Source: Pseudomonas fluorescens (lineage in GTDB: Bacteria; Pseudomonadota; Gammaproteobacteria; Pseudomonadales; Pseudomonadaceae). Taken from it: 64,000 bases of DNA. A model generated the notes under the pieces. The model was not told where the DNA came from, searched no databases, and saw only the letters and a list, made by a program, of their open reading frames with translations. Every line of letters starts with the position of its first letter. Position 1 is the stretch's first letter. Made by a program: the position numbers and the translations under genes. Below, piece by piece: positions 41,290-51,058 of the stretch. Location of the stretch: the NCBI RefSeq assembly GCF_902498065.1, contig NZ_CABVIR010000005.1, positions 248,001-312,000 of the forward strand. The letters are read 5' to 3'.

Positions 41290-43209
41290 TCAGGCGTCCA
41301 GCTCGGCCCAACGCTCGACCATCACGTCGTGCTCAGCCTGCAACTGCTCAAGCTGAGCGATCACCGCAGCCGTCTCGGCAACAGGACGCTGATAGAAGCC
41401 ACCGTCCGCCATCTGCGCTTCAACGGCCGCGATCTGCTGTTCCATGGCTTCGATCTGGCCCGGCAACATTTCCAGCTCACGCTGCAATTTGTAGCTGAGT
41501 TTCTTCTTCGCCACGGGTGCTTCGACCGCCGCCGCAACCGGTGCAGCTTCAGCCGTCACGACCGCCGACGTCAGGTCGGCTTTGCCGGATTTGCTCTCGG
41601 TCACGCCCAACAGGCGCGGCGAGCCGCCCTGACGCAGCCAGTCCTGGTAACCACCGACGTATTCGCGAACCTTGCCTTCACCTTCGAAGACCAGGGTGCT
41701 GGTCACCACGTTGTCGAGGAATGCCCGGTCGTGGCTGACCATCAGCACGGTGCCGTTGAAGGTCAGCAGGACCTCTTCCAGCAGCTCGAGGGTTTCCACG
41801 TCGAGGTCGTTGGTCGGTTCGTCGAGGACCAGCAGGTTCGCTGGTTTGCTGAACAGTTTCGCCAGCAACAGGCGAGCGCGCTCACCACCCGACAGCGCCT
41901 TGACCGGCGTGCGAGCACGCTGCGGGCTGAACAGGAAGTCGCCGAGGTAGCTCAGCACGTGGCGGCTTTGACCATCGATATCGATGAAGTCGCGACCTTC
42001 GGCCACGTTGTCGATCACGGTCTTTTCCAGGTCCAGCTGATGGCGCAACTGGTCGAAGTACGCCACGTCGATGCGCGTGCCCTCTTCCACTTTGCCGCTG
42101 GTGGGTTGCAGGCCGCTGAGCATCAGCTTCAGCAACGTGGTCTTGCCGGTACCGTTGGCACCGAGCAAACCGATACGGTCGCCGCGCGTCAGGACCATCG
42201 AGAAATCCTTGATCAGGAACGGACCGCCCGGGTGGGCGAAACTCACGTTCTCAAGGACCATTACCTGCTTGCCGGACTTGTCGGCGGTGTCCAGCTGAAT
42301 GTTGGCCTTGCCGGTGCGCTCACGACGTTCGCTGCGCTCGACGCGCAGGGCTTTCAGTGCGCGGACACGGCCTTCGTTACGGGTGCGACGGGCCTTGATG
42401 CCCTGACGGATCCAGACTTCTTCCTGGGCCAGCTTTTTGTCGAACAGCGCGTTGGCGGTTTCTTCAGCGGCCAGCGAGGCTTCTTTGTGCACGAGGAAAC
42501 TGGCGTAGTCGCCGTTCCAGTCGATCAAGCCACCGCGGTCCAGCTCCAGAATACGAGTCGCCAGGTTTTGCAGGAAAGAACGGTCGTGCGTGATGAACAG
42601 CACGGCGCCCTGGAAATCCTTCAACGCCTCTTCGAGCCAGGCGATGGCACCGATGTCCAGGTGGTTGGTCGGTTCGTCGAGCAGCAGCAGATCCGGCTCG
42701 GAAACCAGCGCCTGCGCCAGCAGGACGCGGCGACGCCAGCCACCGGACAATTCGGCGAGGGTCTTGTCGGCCGGCAACTGCAGACGGCTCAAGGTGCTGT
42801 CGACCAGTTGCTGCAAACGCCAGCCGTCACGGGCTTCGAGGTCGTGCTGGACGTGCATCAGCTTGTCCAGGTCGGCGTCGGTGACGATGTTCTGGCTCAG
42901 GTGGTGATACTGCGCGAGCAGCTCGCCAACACCGTCCAGGCCTTCAGCAACCACGTCGAACACGGTCCGCTCGTCGGCTACCGGCAATTCTTGCGGCAAC
43001 TCACCGATCTTGAGGCCGGGTGCGCGCCAAACGGAGCCTTCGTCGGGCTTCTGGTCGCCCTTGACGAGCTTCATCATGCTGGACTTGCCAGTGCCGTTGC
43101 GGCCGATGATGCACACCCGCTCACCACGGGCGATCTGCCAGGACACCTTGTCCAACAACGGCATAGCGCCGAAAGCAAGGGACACATCGCTGAATTTGAG
43201 CAGGGTCAT
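41290..43209 (-). CDS. uup: ABC-F ATPase Uup
   Basis: Cytosolic ABC-F protein of 639 residues from ATG 43209. Two ATPase modules: Walker A GRNGTGKSS / GANGTGKTT, signature LSGGWRRR / LSGGERAR, Walker B LLLDEPTNHLD / LVLDEPTNDLD. The linker carries charged ARRTRNEGRVRAL, and a C-terminal coiled coil (about 565-639, LSYKLQRELEMLPGQIEAMEQ) is typical of Uup and absent from EttA. Uup acts on DNA structures or ribosomes and limits transposon excision in E. coli. Converges with the stress gene; divergent from slt. Confidence 0.92.
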   Translation of the reverse strand: MTLLKFSDVSLAFGAMPLLDKVSWQIARGERVCIIGRNGTGKSSMMKLVKGDQKPDEGSVWRAPGLKIGELPQELPVADERTVFDVVAEGLDGVGELLAQYHHLSQNIVTDADLDKLMHVQHDLEARDGWRLQQLVDSTLSRLQLPADKTLAELSGGWRRRVLLAQALVSEPDLLLLDEPTNHLDIGAIAWLEEALKDFQGAVLFITHDRSFLQNLATRILELDRGGLIDWNGDYASFLVHKEASLAAEETANALFDKKLAQEEVWIRQGIKARRTRNEGRVRALKALRVERSERRERTGKANIQLDTADKSGKQVMVLENVSFAHPGGPFLIKDFSMVLTRGDRIGLLGANGTGKTTLLKLMLSGLQPTSGKVEEGTRIDVAYFDQLRHQLDLEKTVIDNVAEGRDFIDIDGQSRHVLSYLGDFLFSPQRARTPVKALSGGERARLLLAKLFSKPANLLVLDEPTNDLDVETLELLEEVLLTFNGTVLMVSHDRAFLDNVVTSTLVFEGEGKVREYVGGYQDWLRQGGSPRLLGVTESKSGKADLTSAVVTAEAAPVAAAVEAPVAKKKLSYKLQRELEMLPGQIEAMEQQIAAVEAQMADGGFYQRPVAETAAVIAQLEQLQAEHDVMVERWAELDA

Positions 43210-43422
43210 GAGCTTCTCCAAAAACCGGGCGCGCATTCTACCTGACTTGAGGCTTCAGAAGGCCGGCAATTTCACCTTCGGGGCACTCTGCATGACAAAT
43301 GTTGCGAACTGATGCTGACTGGCCCGCAAAGCTTTCGCCCGCTGCTGGCAAAAGGCTAAGCTACAGTTAATTCAGTGTTGGCACCGTCAACGCTTGTCAT
43401 GATTTCTCTGTTCGGACGTCTC

Positions 43423-45351
43423 ATGCGCAGCCGCCTTTTTGGTCTTTTATCCTGCTTTCTACTTTCTGCCACAGCCATCCAAACAGCACAGGCGGTGGAC
43501 CTGTCTACCCAGCGTCAATACTACGATGAAGCCAAGCGTGCCCTGGCCAAGGGTGATACCGGTCCCTACTTCCGTTACAGCCAGGCGCTTCGTGATTACC
43601 CGCTGGAGCCTTACCTTGCGTATGACGAACTGACCGCGCGTCTGAAAACCGCAAGCAATGCCGAAATCGAGAAATTCCTCGCCGAACACGGCGACCTGCC
43701 GCAAGCCAACTGGATGAAACTTCGCTGGTTGCGCTGGCTGGCCGATCGCGGCGACTGGGCGACTTTCGTCAAGTACTACGACCCCAAGCTCAATTTCACC
43801 GAACTGGACTGCCTGAACGCGCAGAATCAGATCGCGCGCAACCAGAAGACCGAAGGTTATGCCAACGCCGAAAAACTCTGGCTGACCGGTAAATCGCTGC
43901 CTGGGGCGTGTGATGGCTTGTTCGGGATCTGGGCCGCCGAAGGCCAACTGACCGAGCAGAAACGCTGGGAACGCACCAAGCTTGCCGCCCAGGCGCGCAA
44001 CTATCCGCTGGCCAACAGTCTGGTCAACGGCCTGACCACCCTCGCTCCGCGCGGTCGCTTGTTGGTGGATGTGGCGCAGAAACCTGAACTGCTCAATCAG
44101 CCGTCGCGCTTCACCCCGGCCGATGAGCCGATGTCTGACATCGTCAGCCTCGGCTTGCGCCGCCTGGCCAAGCAAGACCCGGACAAGGCGATGGCATTGC
44201 TCGACGGTTATGCCAGCAGCATGCACTTCTCCCGGGACGAAAAAGTCGCGATCGCCCGGGAAATCGGCCTGACCCTCGCTCGCCGCTTTGATAGCCGGGC
44301 GCTGGATGTGATGACCAAGTACGACCCGGAATTGCGCGACAACACCGTGTCTGAATGGCGCTTGCGCCTGCTGTTGCGTCTGGCCCGCTGGGACGATGCC
44401 TATCAGTTGACCCGCCGCTTGCCACAAGACCTGGCGACCACCAATCGCTGGCGCTACTGGCAGGCCCGCAGCCTGGAGCTGGCGCAACCGCAGAACCAGG
44501 AGGCGCAGACGCTTTACAAAGGCCTAGCCCGTGAGCGTGATTTCTACGGTTTCCTCGCCGCCGACCGCTCACAGCTGCCGTACTCGCTGAACAACAAGCC
44601 GCTGGTACTTAGCCAGGCGCTGATCAACAAGGTGCGCAACACGCCGGGTGTACGTCGCGCCCTGGAGTTCCACGCACGCGGGCAGATCGTTGATGGTCGT
44701 CGCGAGTGGTATCACGTCAGCCGCCACTTCAATCGTGACGAAATGGTCGCCCAGGCGAAACTCGCGTATGACCTGAAATGGTACTTCCCCGCGATCCGCA
44801 CCATCAGTCAGGCGCAGTACTGGGACGATCTGGACATCCGCTTCCCGATGGCCCACCGCGAAACCCTGGTGCGCGAAGCCAAGGTCCGGGGCCTGCATTC
44901 GAGCTGGGTATTCGCCATCACCCGTCAGGAAAGCGCCTTCATGGACGACGCCCGCTCCGGCGTCGGCGCCAGTGGCCTGATGCAACTGATGCCCGGCACC
45001 GCCAAGGAAACCGCGCGCAAGTTCAGCATTCCCCTGGCCTCGCCGCAGCATGTGTTCGATCCGGACAAGAACATCCAGCTCGGCGCCGCGTACCTGAGCC
45101 AGGTGCACAGCCAGTTCAACGGCAACCGCGTCCTCGCCTCCGCCGCCTACAACGCCGGCCCGGGTCGCGTGCGCCAGTGGTTGCGCGGCGCGGATCACCT
45201 GAGCTTCGACGTCTGGGTGGAAAGCATCCCGTTCGACGAAACCCGCCAGTACGTGCAGAACGTGCTGTCGTACTCGGTGATCTACGGCCAGAAGCTCAAC
45301 TCGCCACAGCCGTTGGTGGACTGGCATGAGCGTTATTTTGACGATCAATGA
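43423..45351 (+). CDS. slt: soluble lytic murein transglycosylase Slt
   Basis: Periplasmic enzyme that cleaves glycan strands to 1,6-anhydromuramoyl products. 642 residues from ATG 43423; an earlier in-frame ATG at 43399 would lengthen the signal peptide. Signal peptide about 1-24 (MRSRLFGLLSCFLLSATAIQ start, cleavage after AQA). The N-terminal superhelical U and L domains fill residues 30-460. The C-terminal goose-lysozyme-like domain has the catalytic Glu in ITRQESAFMDDAR, then GASGLMQLMPGTA and NIQLGAAYL. Followed by a terminator. Confidence 0.95.
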   Translation: MRSRLFGLLSCFLLSATAIQTAQAVDLSTQRQYYDEAKRALAKGDTGPYFRYSQALRDYPLEPYLAYDELTARLKTASNAEIEKFLAEHGDLPQANWMKLRWLRWLADRGDWATFVKYYDPKLNFTELDCLNAQNQIARNQKTEGYANAEKLWLTGKSLPGACDGLFGIWAAEGQLTEQKRWERTKLAAQARNYPLANSLVNGLTTLAPRGRLLVDVAQKPELLNQPSRFTPADEPMSDIVSLGLRRLAKQDPDKAMALLDGYASSMHFSRDEKVAIAREIGLTLARRFDSRALDVMTKYDPELRDNTVSEWRLRLLLRLARWDDAYQLTRRLPQDLATTNRWRYWQARSLELAQPQNQEAQTLYKGLARERDFYGFLAADRSQLPYSLNNKPLVLSQALINKVRNTPGVRRALEFHARGQIVDGRREWYHVSRHFNRDEMVAQAKLAYDLKWYFPAIRTISQAQYWDDLDIRFPMAHRETLVREAKVRGLHSSWVFAITRQESAFMDDARSGVGASGLMQLMPGTAKETARKFSIPLASPQHVFDPDKNIQLGAAYLSQVHSQFNGNRVLASAAYNAGPGRVRQWLRGADHLSFDVWVESIPFDETRQYVQNVLSYSVIYGQKLNSPQPLVDWHERYFDDQ

Positions 45352-45371
45352 TTGTCAATTGAGGCACTGAC

Positions 45372-45407
45372 AAAAATGCCCGCATTGAGAAATGCGGGCA
45401 TTTTTTT
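45372..45407 (+). terminator. slt: intrinsic terminator of slt
   Basis: Stem AAATGCCCGCATT with AATGCGGGCATTT (about 45374-45386 and 45391-45403), four-base loop, T run. The A-run on the opposite side may serve the ABC exporter. Confidence 0.9.
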
Positions 45408-45427
45408 ATGATGATTGACTTGGATGG

Positions 45428-47236
45428 TTACTGGGTCGGGACGGGGCCGGTTACGGGGTCTGCCGAGGCATTACGCCCATCATTGAACTGCAACGCCGCC
45501 AGCCGCGCATACAGCGCATTGCTCGCGATCAACTCCTGGTGGGTGCCCACCGCCACCAGTTTCCCCTGATCCATCACCGCGATCCGGTCGGCGTTTTTAA
45601 CCGTGGCCAAGCGGTGGGCGATGACCAGCGTGGTGCGGTTTTTCATCAGGCTGGGCAAGGCCTGCTGGATCAAGTGTTCGCTTTGGGCGTCGAGGGCGCT
45701 GGTGGCTTCGTCGAGCAGCAGGATGGGCGCGTCCACCAGCAGCGCTCGAGCGATGGCCAGGCGTTGGCGCTGGCCGCCGGACAAACCGAGGCCGCCGTCG
45801 CCGAGGTGAGTCTGGTAGCCGTTAGGCATCGCCTCGATAAAGTCATGGGCGTAGGCAATCTTCGCCGCTTCCCGGACCTGTTCCAGCGTCGCTGTCGGGT
45901 TGCCGTAGCGGATGTTCTCTTCAATGCTGCCGAAAAACAGCGCAGGGTTTTGCGAAACCAGCGCAAAGCAACGGCGCAAGTCGAGCGGATCGAGTTGAGT
46001 CAGCGGCACGCCGTCGAGCAGGATGCGGCCTTCGGCCGGGTCGTAAAAACGCAGCAGCAAGTCATACACCGTCGACTTGCCCGCACCGGAAGGCCCGACC
46101 AGCGCAAGGGTTTCGCCAGCCTTGACGGTCAGACTCAAGCCATCGACGGCGTAGCTTTCCGGACGCGACGGGTAGGAAAAACGCACATCCTGCAGAACCA
46201 GGTTGCCCGCCACCCGCTCGGGCAACGTCACCAGTCCGGTCGCCGGTGGCTGGATGATGTTTTCCGAGCGCAGCAATTCGGCAATCCGCTCGGCGGCACC
46301 GGCCGCGCGCTGCAGCTCACCAATGACTTCACTCAACGTGCCGAACGCGCTGCCGACAATCAGGCTGTAGAAGACGAACGCCGCCAGTTCACCCGCAGAA
46401 ATCCGCCCGGCCATCACATCCATGCCGCCCACCCAGAGCATCACGCCGACCGCGCCCAACACCAGCACGATCACCAGGGTAATCAGCCAGGCGCGCTGGA
46501 AAATCCGTTTACGGGCGGTGTTGAACGCCTCCTCCACGGTCACGGCAAAACGCTGTTCGTCCTGAGCCTGGTGATTGTAGGCCTGCACGGTTTTGATCTG
46601 GCCCAGGGTTTCGGAAACATAACTGCCGATATCGGCAATCCGGTCCTGACTCAGGCGCGACAGGCCGCGTACCCGCCGGCCGAAAATCAGGATCGGCGCA
46701 ATCACCAGCGGCAAGGCGATCACCACGATGCTGGTGAGTTTCGGGTTGGTGATAAACAATAGGATAATCCCGCCGATCACCATCAGCAGATTGCGCAGGA
46801 ACAGGGACAGCGAAGAGCCGATCACTGATTGCAGCAGCGTGGTATCGGCGGTCAACCGCGACTGGATTTCGGAGCTGCGGTTGTCTTCGTAAAATCCGGG
46901 ATGCAGGTAAACCAGATGGTTGAACACCTGACGGCGGATGTCGGCGACTACGCGCTCACCGATCCATGACACCAGGTAGAAACGCGCGAATGTGCCGATC
47001 GCCAGGCCCATCACCAGCACCATGAACAAACCGATCGTCTGGTTGAGCAGATGCGGGGACTGGGTCATGAACCCCTGGTCCACCAGCAAGCGAATCCCCT
47101 GCCCCATGGACAACGTGATGCCAGCCGTAACGATCAGCGCGAGCAAGGCACCAAAGGCCTGCCAACGATAGGGTGCGAGAAAAAGACTGGTCAGGCGAAT
47201 CGCGCGACGGTGACGGGCAGAGAGCATCGGGTTCAT
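45428..47236 (-). CDS. ABC exporter, MsbA-like (lipid/multidrug) permease-ATPase
   Basis: Half-size exporter of 602 residues. Membrane domain about 1-330 with six helices (for example FGALLALIVTAGITLSMG), then an ATPase domain with Walker A ALVGPSGAGKSTVYDLLLRFYD, signature LGLSGGQRQRLAIARALL, Walker B APILLLDEATSALD and H-loop LVIAHRLATVKNADRI. Closest to MsbA/HetF-type multidrug or lipid exporters; I do not assign a substrate. Start at ATG 47236 or 47227 (MNPMLSARHRR); no strong ribosome-binding site. Not near the lipid-A locus, so the classic msbA is elsewhere. Divergent from the PA1571-like gene. Confidence 0.88.
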   Translation of the reverse strand: MNPMLSARHRRAIRLTSLFLAPYRWQAFGALLALIVTAGITLSMGQGIRLLVDQGFMTQSPHLLNQTIGLFMVLVMGLAIGTFARFYLVSWIGERVVADIRRQVFNHLVYLHPGFYEDNRSSEIQSRLTADTTLLQSVIGSSLSLFLRNLLMVIGGIILLFITNPKLTSIVVIALPLVIAPILIFGRRVRGLSRLSQDRIADIGSYVSETLGQIKTVQAYNHQAQDEQRFAVTVEEAFNTARKRIFQRAWLITLVIVLVLGAVGVMLWVGGMDVMAGRISAGELAAFVFYSLIVGSAFGTLSEVIGELQRAAGAAERIAELLRSENIIQPPATGLVTLPERVAGNLVLQDVRFSYPSRPESYAVDGLSLTVKAGETLALVGPSGAGKSTVYDLLLRFYDPAEGRILLDGVPLTQLDPLDLRRCFALVSQNPALFFGSIEENIRYGNPTATLEQVREAAKIAYAHDFIEAMPNGYQTHLGDGGLGLSGGQRQRLAIARALLVDAPILLLDEATSALDAQSEHLIQQALPSLMKNRTTLVIAHRLATVKNADRIAVMDQGKLVAVGTHQELIASNALYARLAALQFNDGRNASADPVTGPVPTQ

Positions 47237-47483
47237 CCAGTTACGCAATTGATGGGGCCAGCCAGAGGGTTCAATGGGGTTGAACTCTGTAAATCACAAT
47301 GAGTCAGGTTAATTATGACCGCGATGACCAGGTCCTAGACGCTATTGATCTAAAGTCCGGGTGGCAACATTTGGGGATTTCTGGTGGACTGGTGTTGCCG
47401 CCCTGAAAAGATCGCAGGGAGTTGTCATAGCCCGGTCACCTGGCGGTTTTACAGTAAGCACACACCTGAAGAGGAGACAGGCC

Positions 47484-47663
47484 ATGTCCTTGCAAAATAG
47501 CAGCGATGACAAGATTCAAGTGATCCGCACACAGCCAGATCAGTCTTTGGGTTGCTCAATCATTGACGAAAAAGGCCGCGAAGTACCGATCACTGAAGAC
47601 ATGATCCAGGACGCTTGCCGCGAACTGGAAAAGCGATTGGTCAAGCCTGCCAAACAAGATTGA
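47484..47663 (+). CDS. PA1571 family small protein
   Basis: Acidic 59-residue protein from ATG 47484, behind GAGGAGAC. Sequence from LQNSSDDKIQVIRTQPDQS through DEKGREVPITEDMIQDACREL to a basic tail KRLVKPAKQD. I recall this as the PA1571 family, unstudied. The fold could be one beta hairpin followed by a helix. Divergent from the ABC exporter; a terminator follows 19 bases after the stop. Confidence 0.75.
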   Translation: MSLQNSSDDKIQVIRTQPDQSLGCSIIDEKGREVPITEDMIQDACRELEKRLVKPAKQD

Positions 47664-47682
47664 TATAGCCACCGTCTTCTTG

Positions 47683-47708
47683 ACCCGGCCCGGATGGCCG
47701 GGTTTTTT
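47683..47708 (+). terminator. intrinsic terminator after PA1571-like gene
   Basis: Stem ACCCGGCC with GGCCGGGT (47683-47690 and 47696-47703), five-base loop, then TTTTT. Confidence 0.85.
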
Positions 47709-47739
47709 GTGGGTGCATTTTGAGGGTGCTGCGCACCCT

Positions 47740-47834
47740 ATCGCGAGCAGGCTCGCTCCCACAGTAGATCTTCAGTGAATGTGGATTCTGCATACGCCTG
47801 AGAATACATGTTGGAGCGAGCCTGCTCGCGATTG
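47740..47834. repeat. REP pair
   Basis: Left unit ATCGCGAGCAGGCTCGCTCCC (47740-47760) and right unit GGAGCGAGCCTGCTCGCGATT (47814-47834) inverted, with a 50-base spacer. The core GAGCAGGCTCGC marks this subtype. It lies between the PA1571-like gene and pdxB. Confidence 0.85.
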
Positions 47835-47848
47835 GGCCAACTGGTTTT

Positions 47849-48991
47849 TCAGACAGCCGAAGCGCCCAGCGCCGCCACGATCTTGCGCAACTCCGGCGAA
47901 TCCCCTTCGATCCGCACCTGCAGCCCATCAATCTCCCGCCGCGATGGATAGTTCTTGCGCAGCCCGTCAAACGCCGCACGCTGCTCGCTCACACTGCCGA
48001 CAAGACTGCGGCGGAAATCCGCGTCGTCGCGGCGCGGGTCGTACACGCCACGGCACAACATCGCCAGCGCCCAGGCAGGATCGCTTTCAGCGTTCAAGGT
48101 CACTTGCGACAACCACGGTGCCGGCAGCAAATCGCTCAAGCTGACCTGCGCCGTTTGCCCGAGAAAATCGCAATACGCCTGATAGATCTGCGCCGTCCCG
48201 CGTTGTTTGCCGTCGAGGCTGTAACCGGCAATGTGCGGTGTCGCCAGCACGCAGAGGTCGGCCAGTGCCGCATCGACCTCGGGCTCGCCTTCCCAGACAT
48301 CCAGCACTGCTTGCAGGTCTTCGCGCTGCAGCAACACTTCGCACAGGGCAGCGTTGTCCACCACCGGGCCGCGACTGGCATTGATCAGCCAGGAGCCGGG
48401 TTTGAGCTGATTCAAACGGTTCTTGTCGAACAGATGCCAGGTCGATCCGGCACCGTGTTTTTTCAACGGTGTGTGCAGGCTGATGACATCGCACTGCTCG
48501 AGGATTTGCTCAAGGCTGACAAAATCGCCCCCTTCAGCCGCTTGCCGTGGCGGATCGCAGACCAGCACGTTCCAGCCCAGCCCTTGCAGAACCTTGACCA
48601 ACCGCCCGCCCACTTCGCCGGCACCGATCACGCCGTACGTACGCCGGGTAAGATCGGCACCTTCGATTTCCGCAAGCGTCAGCAAACTGCCCAGCACGTA
48701 GTCGACCACGCCACGGGCATTGCAGCCGGGGGCGCTGGACCAGGTGATGCCGGCCCGCTGAAAGTAATCGAGGTCGAGGTGATCGGTGCCGATGGTGCAA
48801 GTGCCGACAAAGCGCACCTTGCTGCCTTCGAGCAGCGCGCGATTGACGTTGGTCACCGAGCGCACCAGTAACACATCGGCCTGTTCGACGGTGGCGCGGT
48901 CGATTGAACGTCCCGGCACCCGGCGGATTTCACCGAAACCTTCGAAGAAGGCATCGAGCAGCGGAATATTTTCGTCGGCAACAATCAGCAT
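47849..48991 (-). CDS. pdxB: erythronate-4-phosphate dehydrogenase PdxB
   Basis: NAD-dependent dehydrogenase, second step of the long pyridoxal-phosphate pathway. 380 residues from ATG 48991, with GGAG upstream. Catalytic substrate domain, then the NAD motif TYGVIGAGEVGGRLVKVLQGLGW (~114-136), NASRGPVVDNAALCEVL (the Arg) and DVWEGEPEVD with the catalytic Glu, then HIAGYSLDGK with the His. PdxB-specific C-terminal domain about 290-380, for dimer formation. Extra upstream codons to 49069 are not family-like. No other pdx gene in the window. Confidence 0.95.
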   Translation of the reverse strand: MLIVADENIPLLDAFFEGFGEIRRVPGRSIDRATVEQADVLLVRSVTNVNRALLEGSKVRFVGTCTIGTDHLDLDYFQRAGITWSSAPGCNARGVVDYVLGSLLTLAEIEGADLTRRTYGVIGAGEVGGRLVKVLQGLGWNVLVCDPPRQAAEGGDFVSLEQILEQCDVISLHTPLKKHGAGSTWHLFDKNRLNQLKPGSWLINASRGPVVDNAALCEVLLQREDLQAVLDVWEGEPEVDAALADLCVLATPHIAGYSLDGKQRGTAQIYQAYCDFLGQTAQVSLSDLLPAPWLSQVTLNAESDPAWALAMLCRGVYDPRRDDADFRRSLVGSVSEQRAAFDGLRKNYPSRREIDGLQVRIEGDSPELRKIVAALGASAV

Positions 48992-49203
48992 GGCAGGCTC
49001 CTTTGGCGGATCGGCAGTGTAGGCGCAGAAGCCTGTGGCGGGCCAGCGGGCATTAACCACCTCAGACATGAAGCCACCACTCAGGAGATGCGAACACCGC
49101 GAGTCGATGCTTACAAATGGCTAACACAGGACTTTTCCTGACCACTGCGTCAACGCGTAGAATGCGCGGCCTCGCGCATCAAAACCTTTTGGACGTTTCG
49201 CCC

Positions 49204-50607
49204 TTGAATTCCGTGACTGACCACTCCGCTGCAATTCCCCTCAATCGCCCGGCTCGGGTTCGCATGGAGCTGAAAACCCTGCTCGGCCTGGCGCTGCCGA
49301 TCATGATTGCGCAACTTGCCACTACCGCGATGGGCTTCGTCGATGCGGTGATGGCCGGCCGAGTCGGGCCGCGAGACCTGGCGGCGGTGGCGTTGGGCAA
49401 CTCGATCTGGGTCCCGGTGTTTCTGTTGATGACCGGCACCCTGCTGGCCACCACGCCAAAAGTCGCCCAGCGCTTTGGCGCCGGCACGCACAGCGAGATA
49501 GGCCCGATCGTGCGGCAGGCCTTGTGGCTGGCGTTGGTGGTGGGTTTGATGGCGACGGGCATGCTGTTAAGCGCCGAACCGATTTTGCACCTGATGAAGG
49601 TCGATCCCGAGTTGATCGGCCCATGCATGCAATACCTGCACGGCATCGCCAGTGGGCTGCCCGCCGTCGCGTTCTACCATGTGTTGCGCTGTTTCAGTGA
49701 CGGCCTGGGACGCACGCGCCCGGCGATGGTCCTGGGGTTGTGCGGGCTCGCACTGAACATTCCGCTGAACTACATCTTCATTTATGGCCACTTCGGTGTG
49801 CCGGCCATGGGCGGCGTCGGTTGTGGCTGGGCCACGGCGATTGTGATGTGGGTGATGGCGCTGGGCATGGCCGGCTGGGAACGCTGGGCGCCGGCGTATC
49901 AGTCGAGCCAGTTGTTCAGCCGTTTCGACTGGCCGCAGTGGCCAGTGATCAAACGCCTGCTGGGTATCGGCCTGCCGATCGGCATCGCGGTGTTCGCCGA
50001 ATCGAGCATCTTCGCGGTGATTGCGCTGCTGATCGGCAGCCTCGGCGCGACCGTGGTGGCCGGGCATCAGATCGCGCTGAACTTCAGTTCGCTGGTGTTC
50101 ATGATTCCCTACTCGCTCGGCATGGCCGTGACCGTACGAGTGGGTCAGGCGCTCGGTCGTCAGGAACCGCGTGAAGCGCGTTTCGCCGCCGGTGTCGGCA
50201 TGGGCACGGCGCTGGCTTACGCGTGTATCTCGGCGAGCATGATGCTGTTGCTGCGCGAGCACATCGCGACCATCTACACGGCGGACCCAACGGTGATTCG
50301 CGTGGCGGCGATGCTGATCGTTTACTCGGCGCTGTTCCAGTTTTCCGATGCGATCCAGGTCACGGCGGCCGGTGCGTTGCGCGGCTATCAGGACACGCGG
50401 GTGACGATGATCCTGACGCTCTTCGCGTACTGGGGCATTGGTTTGCCGGTGGGTTACGCGCTGGGTCTGACCGACTGGTTCGGCACGCCGAGTGGCCCGA
50501 GCGGGCTGTGGCAGGGTTTGATCGTCGGCCTGAGCTGCGCCGCGCTGATGCTGTCGATCCGCCTGACGCGCAGTGCACGCAAGCGGATCCGCAACGGGCT
50601 GAGTTGA
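49204..50607 (+). CDS. MATE family multidrug/Na+ or H+ antiporter (NorM-like)
   Basis: Twelve-helix efflux transporter of 467 residues from TTG 49204; GTG 49213 and ATG 49264 are alternatives, and none has a clear ribosome-binding site. The first helix begins LLGLALPIMIAQLATTAMGFVDAVMAG. MATE pattern continues with FLLMTGTLLATTPKVAQRFGAG and PVIKRLLGIGLPIGIAVFAE for the second half, then GHQIALNFSSLVFMIPYSLG. Length and pattern fit the NorM branch (E. coli MdtK-like). The substrate range is unknown. Divergent from pdxB; followed by a REP pair. Confidence 0.88.
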   Translation: MNSVTDHSAAIPLNRPARVRMELKTLLGLALPIMIAQLATTAMGFVDAVMAGRVGPRDLAAVALGNSIWVPVFLLMTGTLLATTPKVAQRFGAGTHSEIGPIVRQALWLALVVGLMATGMLLSAEPILHLMKVDPELIGPCMQYLHGIASGLPAVAFYHVLRCFSDGLGRTRPAMVLGLCGLALNIPLNYIFIYGHFGVPAMGGVGCGWATAIVMWVMALGMAGWERWAPAYQSSQLFSRFDWPQWPVIKRLLGIGLPIGIAVFAESSIFAVIALLIGSLGATVVAGHQIALNFSSLVFMIPYSLGMAVTVRVGQALGRQEPREARFAAGVGMGTALAYACISASMMLLLREHIATIYTADPTVIRVAAMLIVYSALFQFSDAIQVTAAGALRGYQDTRVTMILTLFAYWGIGLPVGYALGLTDWFGTPSGPSGLWQGLIVGLSCAALMLSIRLTRSARKRIRNGLS

Positions 50608-50609
50608 CC

Positions 50610-50703
50610 CTGTGGGAGCCAGCCTGCTGGCGATTGCGGTGATTCAGTCAACAATGATGTTGAGTTTGAATCAGCCATCGCGAGCAGGCTGGCTCCCACC
50701 GTA
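50610..50703. repeat. REP pair
   Basis: Left unit TGTGGGAGCCAGCCTGCTGGC (50611-50631) and right unit CGAGCAGGCTGGCTCCCA (50681-50698), inverted, between the MATE gene and tusA. Confidence 0.85.
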
Positions 50704-50715
50704 GTTTTTTGTGGG

Positions 50716-50967
50716 TCAATCGGACTTCTTGCGAATCCAGTAGAGGTAGGTGCCGGCCTCTTCATGCTGCGCGACCAGCTCGTGGTCGAGGAACACGCAG
50801 AACTTGGGAATGTCACGACGGGTCGACGGGTCGGTGGCGATCACCTTGAGCAGGCCGCCGGGCGCCAGGTCACGGATGTGCTGGTGCAGCATCATCACCG
50901 GCTCCGGGCAGTTGAGGCCGGAGGCGTCGAGGGTGCCGTCTACCGGCGTATCAAGCATTTCACTCAT
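50716..50967 (-). CDS. tusA: sulfurtransferase TusA
   Basis: Small sulfur carrier (83 residues) that passes persulfide from IscS onward, for 2-thiouridine in tRNA and other uses. The CPxP motif is LDASGLNCPEPVMMLHQHI with active Cys20. C-terminal beta strand ends TYLYWIRKKSD. Start at ATG 50967. Gene is 91 bases from rlmM upstream. Known partners TusBCDE are not in the window. Confidence 0.94.
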   Translation of the reverse strand: MSEMLDTPVDGTLDASGLNCPEPVMMLHQHIRDLAPGGLLKVIATDPSTRRDIPKFCVFLDHELVAQHEEAGTYLYWIRKKSD

Positions 50968-51058
50968 GATTCACTCCTGAAACTGGCCGGCATTGTCGCG
51001 CATTGCCGGGTTTAACGTCATCTGTGACATACACCGCCCCCACAGGGATATAAGCATT

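Noticed and set aside
41227..43245. 672-codon open frame on the plus strand opposite uup
   Set aside because: Shadow of Uup; no ribosome-binding site or family motif.
47740..47834. Attachment-site or integron-like interpretation of the inverted repeats
   Set aside because: Matches the REP type seen repeatedly in the window; no integrase or cassette nearby.
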